A DNA stretch of 64,000 nt from Nocardia macrotermitis (GTDB lineage: Bacteria > Actinomycetota > Actinomycetes > Mycobacteriales > Mycobacteriaceae). Made by a program: the position numbers and the translations under genes. This document shows, one piece after another, positions 54,040-63,950 of this stretch; within the stretch, counting starts at the first letter, position 1, and each line of letters begins with the position of its first letter. The DNA lies in the NCBI RefSeq assembly GCF_009604405.1, contig NZ_WEGK01000025.1, forward strand, positions 1 through 64,000, read 5' to 3'. The notes under the pieces were generated by a model that was not told the DNA's origin, did not search any database, and saw nothing but the letters and a program-made list of their open reading frames with translations.

Positions 54040-54564
54040 CTAGTGCTCGGCGGGATGCTCATCGCGGGGCGCGGCGGGCCGGTCCAGCACCGACATCCGC
54101 ACCCGCCACATCCGCGGCGGCTCACCCCGCCCACTGCGCGCCCACGCCGCCGCCATCGACAACCGGATCAACCGGCGCGCGGCATAGAACAGCAGCGCGG
54201 CCAGCGGCAGTTCGCCGAGCCCGGCGCTCAGCAGGGAGATCGGCAGTTCGGGCGTGTTCCAGTCCAGCACGATGTCGAACCAGGCGTCGCAGCACAGCAG
54301 CGTCGCGGTGATGATCGCCCACGGAATCAGGATCGGCCGCCGCAACCACGCCCACAGCGCGGTCATCCCGATCGCCGCGACCAGGAAACAGTCGAACCCG
54401 ACCCACGCGACGTCCCAGTGTGCGACCTCGCGATGTTCGGGCAGACTCGTCGCCAGATAGATGATCCACACCAGCAGGAACACGAAACTCCCGGTGATCA
54501 CCGCCAGGAACAACCGCCGCAGATGCACCGCCGCGGGATGGTTGGGAGTCAATGTGAGCGACAT
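54040..54564 (-). CDS. four-helix integral membrane protein
   Basis: The 174-residue protein has four hydrophobic segments (FLAVITGSFVFLLVWIIYLA, VGFDCFLVAAIGMTALWAWL, and two more around residues 80-125) and a charged Arg/Pro-rich C-terminal tail. Trp and Asp residues cluster between helices one and two. I do not recognise the family. Confidence 0.75.
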   Translation of the reverse strand: MSLTLTPNHPAAVHLRRLFLAVITGSFVFLLVWIIYLATSLPEHREVAHWDVAWVGFDCFLVAAIGMTALWAWLRRPILIPWAIITATLLCCDAWFDIVLDWNTPELPISLLSAGLGELPLAALLFYAARRLIRLSMAAAWARSGRGEPPRMWRVRMSVLDRPAAPRDEHPAEH

Positions 54565-54945
54565 GATCTACCTCCCGGCTGGACGAGCGATTCCTGCGGC
54601 CGATCAGAGTGCGAACCGATTATCCAGGTCAACCCGGACCCGGACCGCAATAATTCCGGTGCGCCGCCGAGCGCGGGTACGCCCGGGCCAGACCGCACCG
54701 CAAGACGACCGCAGGTTCCACCCAACCCCGCATCCGGCAGTCCGCGTATGCGGGGGCCACACGCACGCCGCCCACGCGCGAATCGAACCGTCGACTACCG
54801 GCGATCACCCACCGAACCGCACACGCCCTTCCGATCAGCGCCACAACTCCAGCGCCATAGCCGGGCTCCCTACCAGCGCGGGCCGAATATGCCAGTGCGC
54901 GACCGGCATCCATGCGCGAGCCTTGACCTCGAGCGGCCGACCAGC
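54565..54945. other. intergenic region, nothing identified
   Basis: A 381-base gap between the SGNH hydrolase stop and the membrane protein start, both on the minus strand. No supported coding frame, repeat or structured element was seen; codon pattern in the open frames is not coding-like. Confidence 0.5.
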
Positions 54946-55572
54946 TCAGCGCACGACGGGCAGGGTCGACCCCGGTTCGGCCAGCCACAGCAGCCAGTAC
55001 GGGACCATCAGGGCGGCGAACTCCTCGTAGCCCGCGGCGCTGGGGTGGTAGCCGTCGGCCTCGTTGACCGCGCGCATCCAGGTCTGGTTGTGCAGTAGCG
55101 GCTGGTGCACTCGGACGTACGGAACGTCTTGTGCGGCACAGATTTCCGAGTAGAAGGCGTCCAATTCGCCGATGCGCCTGTTGTGTTCGGCGTCGGCGTT
55201 GGGCGGTGGGGCGACGACGAGGGAGGTCCAGCCGCGTTCGGTCGCGCGGCGCAGGATCGCGGTCAGATTCGCCGCCGAGTCCGCGGCGGATACCCGCGGG
55301 CGGCCGTCGGCGAGCACCATGTCGTTGACGCCGAACGAGAACACCACGCGCGCATCGGATTCCGGGCTCAGGCGCGGTTCGCACTCGCGCTCCCAGCGGC
55401 TCGCGACATCCGCCGAGGTCTGCCCGCGCACACCGAGGTTGTACGAGGTGAGTGGCTGCCCGGCGCCGGCCGCGCGCATCGCGAGGCGACCCGTCCAGCC
55501 GAGGTACCGCTCATCCCCCACTCCTGCAACCAGTGAATCGCCGACGAAACAGATACGGACATCTCGAATCAC
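54946..55572 (-). CDS. SGNH/GDSL hydrolase
   Basis: GTG 55572 begins at VIRDVRICFVGDSLVAG, where the nucleophile Ser of block I lies. Further blocks are YNLGVRGQTS (Gly), FSFGVNDMV (Asn) and DGYHPSAAGYEEFA (Asp and His). The 208-residue enzyme should cleave an ester, acyl or lipid bond; it lacks a signal peptide, so it acts in the cytosol. Divergent from the 2OG-oxygenase gene. Confidence 0.87.
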   Translation of the reverse strand: MIRDVRICFVGDSLVAGVGDERYLGWTGRLAMRAAGAGQPLTSYNLGVRGQTSADVASRWERECEPRLSPESDARVVFSFGVNDMVLADGRPRVSAADSAANLTAILRRATERGWTSLVVAPPPNADAEHNRRIGELDAFYSEICAAQDVPYVRVHQPLLHNQTWMRAVNEADGYHPSAAGYEEFAALMVPYWLLWLAEPGSTLPVVR

Positions 55573-55707
55573 CGAGTGATCGTTGCATGTGCGCGCGAAC
55601 GACTTGCGGCAAAAGGCCGGAATCGGCGTCGCCGGACAGAGGGTCCGCCGGTGTCGGCTTGCGATACCCCATAAGATCGTGCTGGTTCGGTCCGGGAGGG
55701 AGCACGT

Positions 55708-56484
55708 ATGCAATCCGAAACGCCGCTGCCGCGGTGGTTCACCGATCTACTGGCACATCGCCGCTGGGTCCGGCGCACCCGTCCCTTCGCGCACGTCTAC
55801 GTGCGCGATGTGTTCGAGCCCCGGTTCTACGCCCGGCTGGCCGCCGAATACGAACAGGTACGCGCCGAACGCCCCCAGCTGTTCGGCAAGGTGGCGAACA
55901 ACTACGGCGCGTCGGGGGTGAGCCTGAGCGAGTTGCGCGACGGTCCGCTGGAGGTTTTCGTCTCGCGCGCCTGGCACGATCTGATCGCCGGGGTGGTCGG
56001 TGTGACCGATGTCACCGGCGATGTGGAGGGTTCGGTCCACCATCATCCGCCGGACAGTCCACGCGGCTGGCCGCACAGCGATCTGGCCCCCGCCTGGTTC
56101 GGCAGCCGCGCGCCCGCCAAGGAGGCCATCGCCCTGCCCGATCCGGCCGTCGACCTGAAGAAGGGCACCCGCGCGGCCGGCGTCGAGGCGCGTGAGCTGG
56201 TCCGCGCGGTCGCGGTGCTGTTCTATTTCGGCAACCCCGACTGGCAGCCCGGCGACGGCGGCGAGACCGGGCTGTACTCCGCGATCGGCGGGCCGAACCC
56301 GGAACCCGCGATCTTCGTTCCGCCGCTGAACAATTCGATGATCGTCTTCGAATGCACGCCGCGGTCGTGGCATGCCTTCGCCGGTGGTAACACCGCCGTG
56401 CGCAACAGTGTGGTGATGTGGCTGCACCAGCCACGCGAGTTGGCGGTGCGCCGCTGGGGAGGTGCCGGAATTGCCGAATGGTGA
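55708..56484 (+). CDS. 2-oxoglutarate/Fe(II) oxygenase-like protein
   Basis: ATG 55708 follows GGGAGGGAGCACGT. The 258-residue protein has a double-stranded beta-helix pattern with the iron motif H-x-D in GWPHSDLAPAW, a distal His in PRSWHAFAGGN and an Arg in RNSVVMWLHQ that would hold 2-oxoglutarate. It resembles prolyl-hydroxylase-type oxygenases. Its end overlaps the SDR gene, so the two act from one transcript, perhaps as successive oxidation steps on one substrate. Confidence 0.75.
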   Translation: MQSETPLPRWFTDLLAHRRWVRRTRPFAHVYVRDVFEPRFYARLAAEYEQVRAERPQLFGKVANNYGASGVSLSELRDGPLEVFVSRAWHDLIAGVVGVTDVTGDVEGSVHHHPPDSPRGWPHSDLAPAWFGSRAPAKEAIALPDPAVDLKKGTRAAGVEARELVRAVAVLFYFGNPDWQPGDGGETGLYSAIGGPNPEPAIFVPPLNNSMIVFECTPRSWHAFAGGNTAVRNSVVMWLHQPRELAVRRWGGAGIAEW

Positions 56485-57259
56485 TCGGCGTCGGGTCGCC
56501 TTGGTGACCGGCGCGGGCGGTCTGCTGGGCCGGACGTTCTGCAGCGCGTACTACCGGGACTACGACATCGTCGCGGTCTGCCGCGATCGGATCCCGCCGG
56601 TGCCGTCGCAGGAGGAGTGGTTCATCGATCCGCTCGCGCCGCGAGAGGAGTTGCCCGAGAACGCATCCCGCGTCTTCGTGCTGCGCGCCGACCTGACCCG
56701 CGAGGGTGAGGTGGAACGGGTGGTGGATCTGGCGCTGGCGAAGTTCGGCGGGGTGGATCTGCTGGTGAACAATGCCGCGCGGATGGAGATGCAGCCCAAC
56801 GGCCTGGCCGACGGGGACGGCGCACTGGACGAGTTCGAACCCATGTTCGCCACGAATGTCGGTGTGCCGCTGCGGCTTGCGACCCGGCTCGCGCAACGCT
56901 GCTGGATCGGCGCGGACGTGGAGAACCACGAACGCAACCGCAATATCGTCAACGTGTCGAGTCTGTCCGGATCGCAGGTGTATCCGGGCGGGCAGGCCGT
57001 CTACTCCGCGACCAAGGCCGCGCTGGACCACCTGACCCGGCATCAGGCATTCGAATTCTCCGAATTCGGGGTGCGAGTGAACGCCATCGCCCCGGACTCG
57101 TTCCCGTACCGGGTGCCGACCCAGAAGGTCGCCGGAGCCATCGCCGAACTGGACGCGAGCACGATGACCGGTCTGGTCTTCGGGGTGCTCGGACCGGAAT
57201 CGGAGCAGACCGGCACCCCGATCACGACCCCGGAGGCCGCGGCGCAGCAGCCCGGCTGA
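56471..57259 (+). CDS. SDR-family oxidoreductase
   Basis: I favour TTG 56471, eight bases after GGGGAGG; GTG 56462 is also in frame. Either overlaps the oxygenase gene. The 262-residue protein has the cofactor loop VTGAGGLLG, LLVNNAARM, a catalytic Ser in NVSSLSGSQ and YSATK. An insertion around residues 40-60 with PSQEEWFIDPLAPREE is not typical. It is coupled to the 2OG oxygenase; substrate not known. Confidence 0.85.
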   Translation: MPNGDRRRVALVTGAGGLLGRTFCSAYYRDYDIVAVCRDRIPPVPSQEEWFIDPLAPREELPENASRVFVLRADLTREGEVERVVDLALAKFGGVDLLVNNAARMEMQPNGLADGDGALDEFEPMFATNVGVPLRLATRLAQRCWIGADVENHERNRNIVNVSSLSGSQVYPGGQAVYSATKAALDHLTRHQAFEFSEFGVRVNAIAPDSFPYRVPTQKVAGAIAELDASTMTGLVFGVLGPESEQTGTPITTPEAAAQQPG

Positions 57260-57384
57260 CCAGCGCCCGGCATCGGGGTGCGGCGTGTTGCCTCCGACGC
57301 CGATCCGGGCGTCCTGCATACTCACAGCTAGTCGACCGAGAGGACCGACGCAGCTCTCCCTCGATCCGAAAGTGCCGAAACGAC

Positions 57385-59757
57385 ATGCGAGTCGACGGGC
57401 GGGAGATACCGGTCTCCGGCAGCCTCCTGCAACCACACAACCGGCGCACCAGCGACATCCTCCGGGTGATCGGGTCCGCGCTGCTGGTGGTGGTGGTCAT
57501 CGCGGGATCGCTGATCACCCGGTCGCGCTGGGAGGCCCTGGAACGCTCGGTCTCGGACATCCTGGGCATCCTGACTCCGGAACAGTCCAATCTGGTGTAC
57601 CTGCTGTACGGCGTCGCGATCTTCGCGCTGCCGTTCGCGATCCTGGTGCGGCTGCTGTTCCGCTGGCAGTGGAAGCTGCTCGGCGGCTATCTGACGGCCG
57701 GGCTGATCGCGGTGCTGGCGTTGTCGATCACCGACACCGGGATCTCCGCGCCGCGCTGGCATCTGGCCGAACCGCAGCAGCTCAACACCTTCCTGTCGCA
57801 GTTCCTGGACGATCCGCGCTGGATCGCGATGCTGGCCGCGGTGCTCACCGTCGCCAGTCCGTGGCTGCCCGCGTCGTGGCGGCGCTGGTGGTGGGCCGCG
57901 CTGCTGGCCTTCGTGCCGCTGCATCTGTTCGTCAGTTTGACGGTGCCCTCGCGGGCGATGTTCGGGCTGGCGGTGGGCTGGTTCGTCGGCGCGGTGATCA
58001 CGCTCGTGGTCGGCACGCCCGCGCTGGAGGTGCCGCTGGACGGCGCGGTGCGTGTGCTGGGGCGGCGCGGATACACGGTGACCTCGATTCGGGTGGTGCG
58101 TCCGGCGGGGCCGGGACCGCTGCTGCTGTCCGCGGATACCGGGCCGAATCATCGGCTGACCATCGAGATGTACGGGCAGAATCAGCGCAGCCGCGGCATG
58201 TTGCGGCAGTTGCGGCGGTTCGTGGCGTTCCGAAGTAGTGAGCGCACACCGGTTTTCGCGTCGATGCGGCGCAGTGTGGAACATCGCGCGCTGCTGGGTA
58301 TCGCGATCGGGGATCTGGGGCTGGCCAGCAACAAGCCGCTCACCGTCGCGGCGCTCGAGCGCGGCTGGACGCTGTACGCGCACACCGTTCCGCGCGGTGA
58401 GATCCTGTCGATCTCCGCCGGTGAGGAGGTGCACACCCAGGTCTGGCAGGCGTTGCGGAACATGCATCGCGCCCAGATCTCGCACGGTGATCTGCGCGCC
58501 GAGGAGATCCGCATCTCGGAGGGGCGGGTGCTGTTCGGTGGGTTCTCCGCCGCCGAATTCGGCGCCTACGACACCCGTTTCGAATCCGACGTGGCGCAAC
58601 TGCTGCTGACCACCGGCTCGCTGTTCGGCGCGGAATCCGCCGTGCGCACCGCGATCGAGGTGCTGGGCCGGCAGCTGGTGATCGATGCCTCGCGGCGGCT
58701 GACCAAGGCCGCGATCCCCCGGCTGGTGCGCAATTCGGTACACGATCCGGGTGCGGTGATGAAGGAGGTGCGCGAGCAGGTCCTGCATCAGACCGACGAG
58801 GATCGGATCGAGGCCGCGCACATCACGCGGTTCTCCCGCAACCAGTTCATCCAGCTGATCCTGCTGATCGGCCTGGTGTACGTGGCGTATCCGTACATCA
58901 GCCAGGTGCCGACGTTCTTCACCGAGCTGCGCTCGGCCAACTGGTGGTGGGCGCTGCTGGGGCTGACGGTCTCCGCGCTGACCTACGTGGGTGCGGCGAT
59001 GGCGCTGTGGGGGTGCGCGGGCGAATCGGTGAATCCGCGCAATCTGCTGCTCATGCAGGTCGCGAACACCTTCGCCGCGACGACCACACCGGCGGGTGTG
59101 GGCGGTCTCGCGCTGAGTGTGCGGTTCCTGCAGCGCAGCGGGATGGGGGCGGTGAAGGCGACCGCGGCGGTGGCCTTGCAGCAGGCGGTGCAGGTGATCA
59201 CGCACGTGGTGCTGCTGATCGTTTTCAGTGTGGCAGCGGGGGTTTCGGCGAATCTGTCGCATTTCGTGCCCAATGCGACGGTGCTGTACTTCGCGGCCGG
59301 CGCGCTGCTGGGGGCGCTGGGGATCACCATGTTCGTGCCGACGGTGCGACGCTGGCTGCGCACCGAGGTGCGGCCGCAGCTGGCCGAGGTGGTCAGCGAA
59401 TTGCGCACGCTCGCACGCGAACCCAGGCGGCTGGCGATGATCGTGCTGGGCTGCGCGTCGATCACGCTCGGCGCCGCCGGGGCGCTGTGGGCCGCGATCG
59501 AGGCGTTCGGCGGGCACACCACGTTCGTGACCGTGACCGTGGTGACGATGATCGGCGGGACGCTGGCCTCGGCCGCGCCGACGCCGGGCGGGGTGGGCGC
59601 GGTGGAGGCCGCGCTGATCGGCGGGCTGGCGGCGTTCGGGGTGTCGGCGGGGATCGGGGTGCCCGCGGTGCTGTTGTATCGCGTGTTGACGTGCTGGTTG
59701 CCGGTGTTCTGCGGGTGGCCGATCATGCGGTGGTTGACGCAGCACGAGATGATCTGA
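57385..59757 (+). CDS. polytopic membrane protein with embedded degenerate kinase and LPG-synthase-like flippase domain
   Basis: The 790-residue protein has three parts. Residues 25-215 hold about six membrane helices. Residues 225-460 are soluble and kinase-like, with SHGDLRAEEIRI in the place of the catalytic loop and FGGFSAAEF where DFG is expected; no clear glycine loop is seen, so it may be a pseudokinase. Residues 490-780 hold further helices with the UPF0104/MprF-flippase pattern (ATTTPAGVGGLALSVRFLQR, ASAAPTPGGVGAVEAALIGG). It may move a lipid or lipid-linked sugar under control of the soluble domain. It starts 125 bases after the SDR gene. Confidence 0.75.
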   Translation: MRVDGREIPVSGSLLQPHNRRTSDILRVIGSALLVVVVIAGSLITRSRWEALERSVSDILGILTPEQSNLVYLLYGVAIFALPFAILVRLLFRWQWKLLGGYLTAGLIAVLALSITDTGISAPRWHLAEPQQLNTFLSQFLDDPRWIAMLAAVLTVASPWLPASWRRWWWAALLAFVPLHLFVSLTVPSRAMFGLAVGWFVGAVITLVVGTPALEVPLDGAVRVLGRRGYTVTSIRVVRPAGPGPLLLSADTGPNHRLTIEMYGQNQRSRGMLRQLRRFVAFRSSERTPVFASMRRSVEHRALLGIAIGDLGLASNKPLTVAALERGWTLYAHTVPRGEILSISAGEEVHTQVWQALRNMHRAQISHGDLRAEEIRISEGRVLFGGFSAAEFGAYDTRFESDVAQLLLTTGSLFGAESAVRTAIEVLGRQLVIDASRRLTKAAIPRLVRNSVHDPGAVMKEVREQVLHQTDEDRIEAAHITRFSRNQFIQLILLIGLVYVAYPYISQVPTFFTELRSANWWWALLGLTVSALTYVGAAMALWGCAGESVNPRNLLLMQVANTFAATTTPAGVGGLALSVRFLQRSGMGAVKATAAVALQQAVQVITHVVLLIVFSVAAGVSANLSHFVPNATVLYFAAGALLGALGITMFVPTVRRWLRTEVRPQLAEVVSELRTLAREPRRLAMIVLGCASITLGAAGALWAAIEAFGGHTTFVTVTVVTMIGGTLASAAPTPGGVGAVEAALIGGLAAFGVSAGIGVPAVLLYRVLTCWLPVFCGWPIMRWLTQHEMI

Positions 59758-59963
59758 GCGGCAAGCAGTCCCGCATCGCCGCCGGACTTCCGGGAAGCGT
59801 CCGCACGGGCGACGATTACTCCGGATGTCGCATCTCCGGAGAAGTCTGCGAACGCCCGGGATTGCACGGCGAGGGCATGATTGCTCCTGAACCGCAACGC
59901 GTCCCGTGCCTGGAGACACGAGACTCGTTGCGGTTGAAGCGATCAGCAGATGCCTGCTACGAG

Positions 59964-61535
59964 CTACGCCGAATAGTCCTTGCGCAGATCGACCTTCACG
60001 ACCTTGCCGCTGGCGTTGCGGGGCAGTTCGGGGACGATGATCAGATCCTTGGGGTGCTTGTAGCGGGCCAGGTTCTCGTTCAGGAACGGGCCGAGTTCCT
60101 CGAGGGTGAGGGTGTCGTCCGGATTCAGCAGGGCGACAACGGCAACCGGCACCTCGCCCCACTTCTCGTGCGGACGTCCGACCACGGCGGCCTCGTGGAT
60201 CTTGGGATGCGCGAACAGGACGTTCTCCACCTCGGCGCAGTAGATGTTCTCACCGCCGGAGATGATCATGTCCTTTTTGCGGTCCACCACGTAGACGAAG
60301 CCCTCCTCGTCCCGGCGGACCAGGTCGCCGGAGTGGAACCAGCCGCCCGCGAACGCCTCCGCGGTGGCCTCGGGCTTGTTCCAGTAGCCCTGCATGAGAG
60401 TCGGTCCGCGATAGACGATCTCGCCGATCTCGCCGGGGGCGACGTCGTTCATCTCGTCGTCCACGACGCGGGCCTGGATGGTCGGGATCGGCTGGCCGAC
60501 CGAACCCAGTTTGCGGATCGCGTCGTCACCCTCGAGCACGCAGGTGATCGGCGACATCTCGGTCTGGCCGAACACCGCGACGTTGCGCGCGTTCGGGAAG
60601 CAGTCGTCCATCGCGCGCAGCACGGTGTCCGAGGCGGGCGCGGCGCCCCAGCACAGCATGCGCAGCGCCAGCTTGCGGGTCTTGACCGTCGGCTCCTCGC
60701 AGATCATCTGCCACTGCACCGGCACGCAGAACGCCGCGGTGGCCTGCTCCTGCTCGACCGCGTCCAGCCATTCGGTGGCGTTGAACGCGCCGAGCGGATG
60801 CAGCACGGTGGTGCCGCCGAGCATGAAATACGGTGTGAGACTGCCGAGTCCGGCGATGTGGAACAGCGGCGAGGTGCAGAAGCCGATCGAGCCCGCGTCC
60901 AATTCCATTGCGCGGATACAAGTCAGGGCCTGGGCGTTCATGTTCTCGTAGGACAGCACCGCGCCCTTGGGGCTGCCGGTGGTGCCCGAGGTGTACATGA
61001 TCAGCGCCGGGGTGTCCTCCGGAATGTCCAGCGGCACATGGGGTTCGCCCTCCTCGACGAGCAGCTCGTCGTAGCCGAGCACGCCCTCGCCGCTCTGCCC
61101 GCCGATCACGACGCAGGTCTCCAGCGCGGGCGCCTGCCCCATCACGCCGGTGGCCAGCGGGACCAGCATGGTGTCGGTGACGATGGCCTTGGCGCCGGAA
61201 TCGGCCACGATGTAGGCGACCTCGGGCGGGGTCAGCCGGAAGTTCACCGGCACCGCGATCGCGCCGAGCGCGTTGATGCCGAAGACGGCCTCGATGTACT
61301 CGGTGTAGTTCAACGCCAGCAGCAGCACCCGATCGCCGAACCCGACGCCGCGGCGGGACAGCGCGTCGGCGAAGCGCAGCGACCGCTCGTGGAACTGCCG
61401 CCACGTGGTGTCGTGCCCCTTGAACCGGAACGCGACCTGGTCGGGGCGCATCACCGCATGCGTGGCGACCTGATTGTTCCAGTGGTTGCGGCGCGATCGG
61501 ATCGGCTCGGCGAGCGACTGGGCACCGGTGGTCAT
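59964..61535 (-). CDS. acyl-CoA synthetase (FadD type)
   Basis: ATG 61535 follows GAAGGGAGTTC. The 523-residue adenylate-forming enzyme has the P-loop YTSGTTGSPKGAV, FGQTEMSP, the hinge region GWFHSGDLVRRDEEGFVYVV and the C-terminal catalytic Lys in NASGKVVK. It activates a carboxylic acid to acyl-AMP and then acyl-CoA. The sequence resembles mycobacterial FadD5-like enzymes, but chain length preference cannot be assigned. It is divergent from the nitronate monooxygenase gene. Confidence 0.92.
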   Translation of the reverse strand: MTTGAQSLAEPIRSRRNHWNNQVATHAVMRPDQVAFRFKGHDTTWRQFHERSLRFADALSRRGVGFGDRVLLLALNYTEYIEAVFGINALGAIAVPVNFRLTPPEVAYIVADSGAKAIVTDTMLVPLATGVMGQAPALETCVVIGGQSGEGVLGYDELLVEEGEPHVPLDIPEDTPALIMYTSGTTGSPKGAVLSYENMNAQALTCIRAMELDAGSIGFCTSPLFHIAGLGSLTPYFMLGGTTVLHPLGAFNATEWLDAVEQEQATAAFCVPVQWQMICEEPTVKTRKLALRMLCWGAAPASDTVLRAMDDCFPNARNVAVFGQTEMSPITCVLEGDDAIRKLGSVGQPIPTIQARVVDDEMNDVAPGEIGEIVYRGPTLMQGYWNKPEATAEAFAGGWFHSGDLVRRDEEGFVYVVDRKKDMIISGGENIYCAEVENVLFAHPKIHEAAVVGRPHEKWGEVPVAVVALLNPDDTLTLEELGPFLNENLARYKHPKDLIIVPELPRNASGKVVKVDLRKDYSA

Positions 61536-61937
61536 GCACGAACTCCCTTCGGAACCGCCGCACGCTCGCGCACCGGCTGCCCCGATGGCGTCCACGGCTG
61601 AACAACTGTGAGAATACCAGCTAACTTTTTGCCGTGACAAGGATTACAAAGAGGATCCTAAATCGGTCAGGTCGGTGCAGAACACAGCAGCTCAGATCAT
61701 TTATTTACATCTGTCAGAAACCTCCGGAATTTCTCCGGCACCCTGAGAGCGCGAGTTAACCGCGCAAACTTACGCTTACATCAAGGGTTGTCCCAGCCCG
61801 CTCGGGCATGCCACTATCGACGCATTCGGGCAGGGAGCCGCGGACGGCGCGAGCACCAGATCCGACGGCGGCGATCCCTGGAAAACTCCGCAGCGTCACC
61901 GGGGTCGTCGCCGATCGACTCGAGCAGGAGGACATCG
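61536..61937. promoter_or_regulatory. AT-rich divergent promoter region
   Basis: This 402-base gap separates the divergent acyl-CoA synthetase and nitronate monooxygenase genes. Between about 61610 and 61790 the sequence is clearly lower in GC (CTAACTTTTTGCC; TCATTTATTTACATC), as expected for two promoters. No strong inverted repeat was found. Confidence 0.5.
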
Positions 61938-62909
61938 ATGTTGCGCACCAGGTTCACCGAGCGATTCGGCGTGGAACATCCGATCGTGCAGGGCGGGATG
62001 ATGTGGGTCGGCCGGGCCGAACTCGTCGCCGCGGTGGCCAACGCCGGTGGTCTCGGCTTCATCACCGCACTCACCCAGCCCACCCCGGACGATCTGCGCC
62101 GCGAGATCGAGCGCACCCGCGAGCTGACCGACAAGCCGTTCGGCGTGAACGTCACCATCCTGCCCTCGATCAACCCGCCGCCGTACGAGGAGTACATGAA
62201 GGCGATCATCGAGTCGGGCGTGAAGATCGTCGAGACCGCGGGCAGCAACCCCGAACCGTTCCTGCCCTACTACAAGGACGCCGGAATCAAGGTGCTGCAC
62301 AAGTGCACCAGCGTGCGGCACGCGCTCAAGGCCGAGCGGATCGGCGTGGACGGCGTGTCCATCGACGGTTTCGAATGCGCCGGACACCCGGGTGAGGACG
62401 ATGTGCCCGGTCTGGTGCTGATCCCCGCGGCCGCCAAGGCGCTGGAGATCCCGATCATCGCCTCCGGCGGCATCGGCGACGCGCGCGGACTGGTCGCGGC
62501 GCTGGCGCTGGGCGCGGACGGGGTGAACATGGGCACCCGCTTCATGTGCACCCAGGAGTCGCCGGTGCATCAGAAGGTCAAGGAGCAGATCGTCGCGCAG
62601 GGCGAGCGCGACACCCAGCTCATCTTCCGCACCATGAACAACACCGCCCGCGTCGCGGACAACGAGATCAGCCGCAAGGTCGTCGAGATCGAGAAGGCCG
62701 GCGGCGTCTTCGAGGACGTGCGGGACCTGGTCGCCGGTGCGCGCGGACGCCGGGTATTCGAGGACGGCGATCTGAACGCGGGCATCTGGACCGCCGGACA
62801 GGTCCAGGGCCTCATCGATGACATCCCCACCTGCGACGAGCTGATCTCGCGCATGGTGAGCGAGGCGGAGGGCCTGATCACCGATCGACTGGCGTCGTTC
62901 GTGCGCTGA
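61938..62909 (+). CDS. nitronate monooxygenase-like FMN enzyme
   Basis: ATG 61938 has AGGAGGACATCG before it. The 323-residue TIM-barrel protein shows the family pattern: HPIVQGGMMWVGRAELVAAV, NAGGLGFITALT, ECAGHPGEDD and the phosphate-binding ASGGIGDARGL and GADGVNMGTRFM. Members oxidise alkyl nitronates or act as enoyl reductases with FMN. Divergent from an acyl-CoA synthetase, so a lipid substrate is also possible. Confidence 0.9.
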   Translation: MLRTRFTERFGVEHPIVQGGMMWVGRAELVAAVANAGGLGFITALTQPTPDDLRREIERTRELTDKPFGVNVTILPSINPPPYEEYMKAIIESGVKIVETAGSNPEPFLPYYKDAGIKVLHKCTSVRHALKAERIGVDGVSIDGFECAGHPGEDDVPGLVLIPAAAKALEIPIIASGGIGDARGLVAALALGADGVNMGTRFMCTQESPVHQKVKEQIVAQGERDTQLIFRTMNNTARVADNEISRKVVEIEKAGGVFEDVRDLVAGARGRRVFEDGDLNAGIWTAGQVQGLIDDIPTCDELISRMVSEAEGLITDRLASFVR

Positions 62910-63002
62910 GACCGTCCGCGGTGCGGCCGGCCGAGGGGTAGGTCCCCGGTCGGCCGCACCCATGTCCGGGGTGAATATGCCTGTGGCTCAGGCGCGTTCG
63001 GA

Positions 63003-63950
63003 TCAGGCGCGTTCGGCGACCGCGTTGAAGTCGTGGCTGGCGATGATCTCGATCCCCGGCGGTACGGCGTGCAGGCGCTGGACGGTTTCGAAGGCGCGGT
63101 CCCGGTCGGCGTCGGCGAGTTGTCCGGGCATGGGGGCCTTCTCGCGAATCAGCTTGATCTGCAAGGTGTTCCACACCGCGTCACCGGCCAGCAGCACGTG
63201 CGTGCCGTCGTTCACGGCCAGCAGCACGCCGATGCTGCCCGGGGTGTGCCCGGCCAGATCCAGCAGCACCACCGAACCGTCGCCGAACAGATCGTGACTG
63301 GCCGGGAAGGTCAGCACCGGCGGGCCCTCCAGGTGCAGCGGCTGCACCGCGCGGTCGCGCAGCGGGCCGCGCACCACGCCGTAGGGGGCGGTGCCGCCCG
63401 TCATCGCCCACTCGTATTCCACTGCCGGAACACGCAATTCGACCGATTCGGGAAGTTCCAGCAAACCGGACACGTGATCCCAGTGCAGATGGGTCGCGAT
63501 GGTGAAGTCGATGTCCGAACCGGACAGATTCCGCCCGGCCAGCGCGTCCTCGAGTCCCAGCACCGGTTTACCCGGGGCAACGAACATTCCCATCGGGAAA
63601 GGCAATCCGGGCACCACCCGCTTGTGCACGTCCGCGCACATCGCCGGGTCGATCACGAACCGGGCGCGGGGATGTTCGACCAGGAACGCGCCCATGCCCA
63701 TGGGGAGCGTGCCGAGGCTGCGCACGCCCTCGGCGACCAGCGCGGTCGGCGCGGAGGTGCGCGCCTGCAACAGCGCGGTGAGGCGAACCAGGTTGCGCGG
63801 GTGCGGGATTCGGGCGGGTTCGAGGCCGGCCAGGAACACCGGATCGGGACGCCGGGGACGCAGCAGACGTCGCGGGGTCGCCACGAGAGCCGCGCAGCAC
63901 TGCGCGAGGGTGCCCAACGTGCCGGGTCTGCCGTCGGAGAAATCGGTCAC
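63003..63950 (-). CDS. MBL-fold metallohydrolase
   Basis: The 315-residue protein starts at GTG 63950. The metallo-beta-lactamase zinc motif H-x-H-x-D-H is present in THLHWDHVSG, with further ligands in LAGHTPGSIG, LLAGDAVW and IASHDFN near the C-terminus. The pattern is closest to lactonase-like hydrolases. It lies 93 bases from the convergent nitronate monooxygenase stop. Confidence 0.88.
   Translation of the reverse strand: MTDFSDGRPGTLGTLAQCCAALVATPRRLLRPRRPDPVFLAGLEPARIPHPRNLVRLTALLQARTSAPTALVAEGVRSLGTLPMGMGAFLVEHPRARFVIDPAMCADVHKRVVPGLPFPMGMFVAPGKPVLGLEDALAGRNLSGSDIDFTIATHLHWDHVSGLLELPESVELRVPAVEYEWAMTGGTAPYGVVRGPLRDRAVQPLHLEGPPVLTFPASHDLFGDGSVVLLDLAGHTPGSIGVLLAVNDGTHVLLAGDAVWNTLQIKLIREKAPMPGQLADADRDRAFETVQRLHAVPPGIEIIASHDFNAVAERA

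Noticed and set aside
53218..55098. Long plus-strand frame from 52960 to 55098
   Set aside because: It is antisense to a methyltransferase and a membrane protein with clear motifs and good starts.
57328..60162. A 944-codon minus-strand frame over the kinase-flippase gene
   Set aside because: Shadow frame rich in Arg, His and Gln; the plus strand encodes clear membrane helices.
62985..63018. Short direct repeat of GATCAGGCGCGTTCGG type near the MBL gene end
   Set aside because: Only two copies, partly inside the MBL coding end; too short to call a repeat element.
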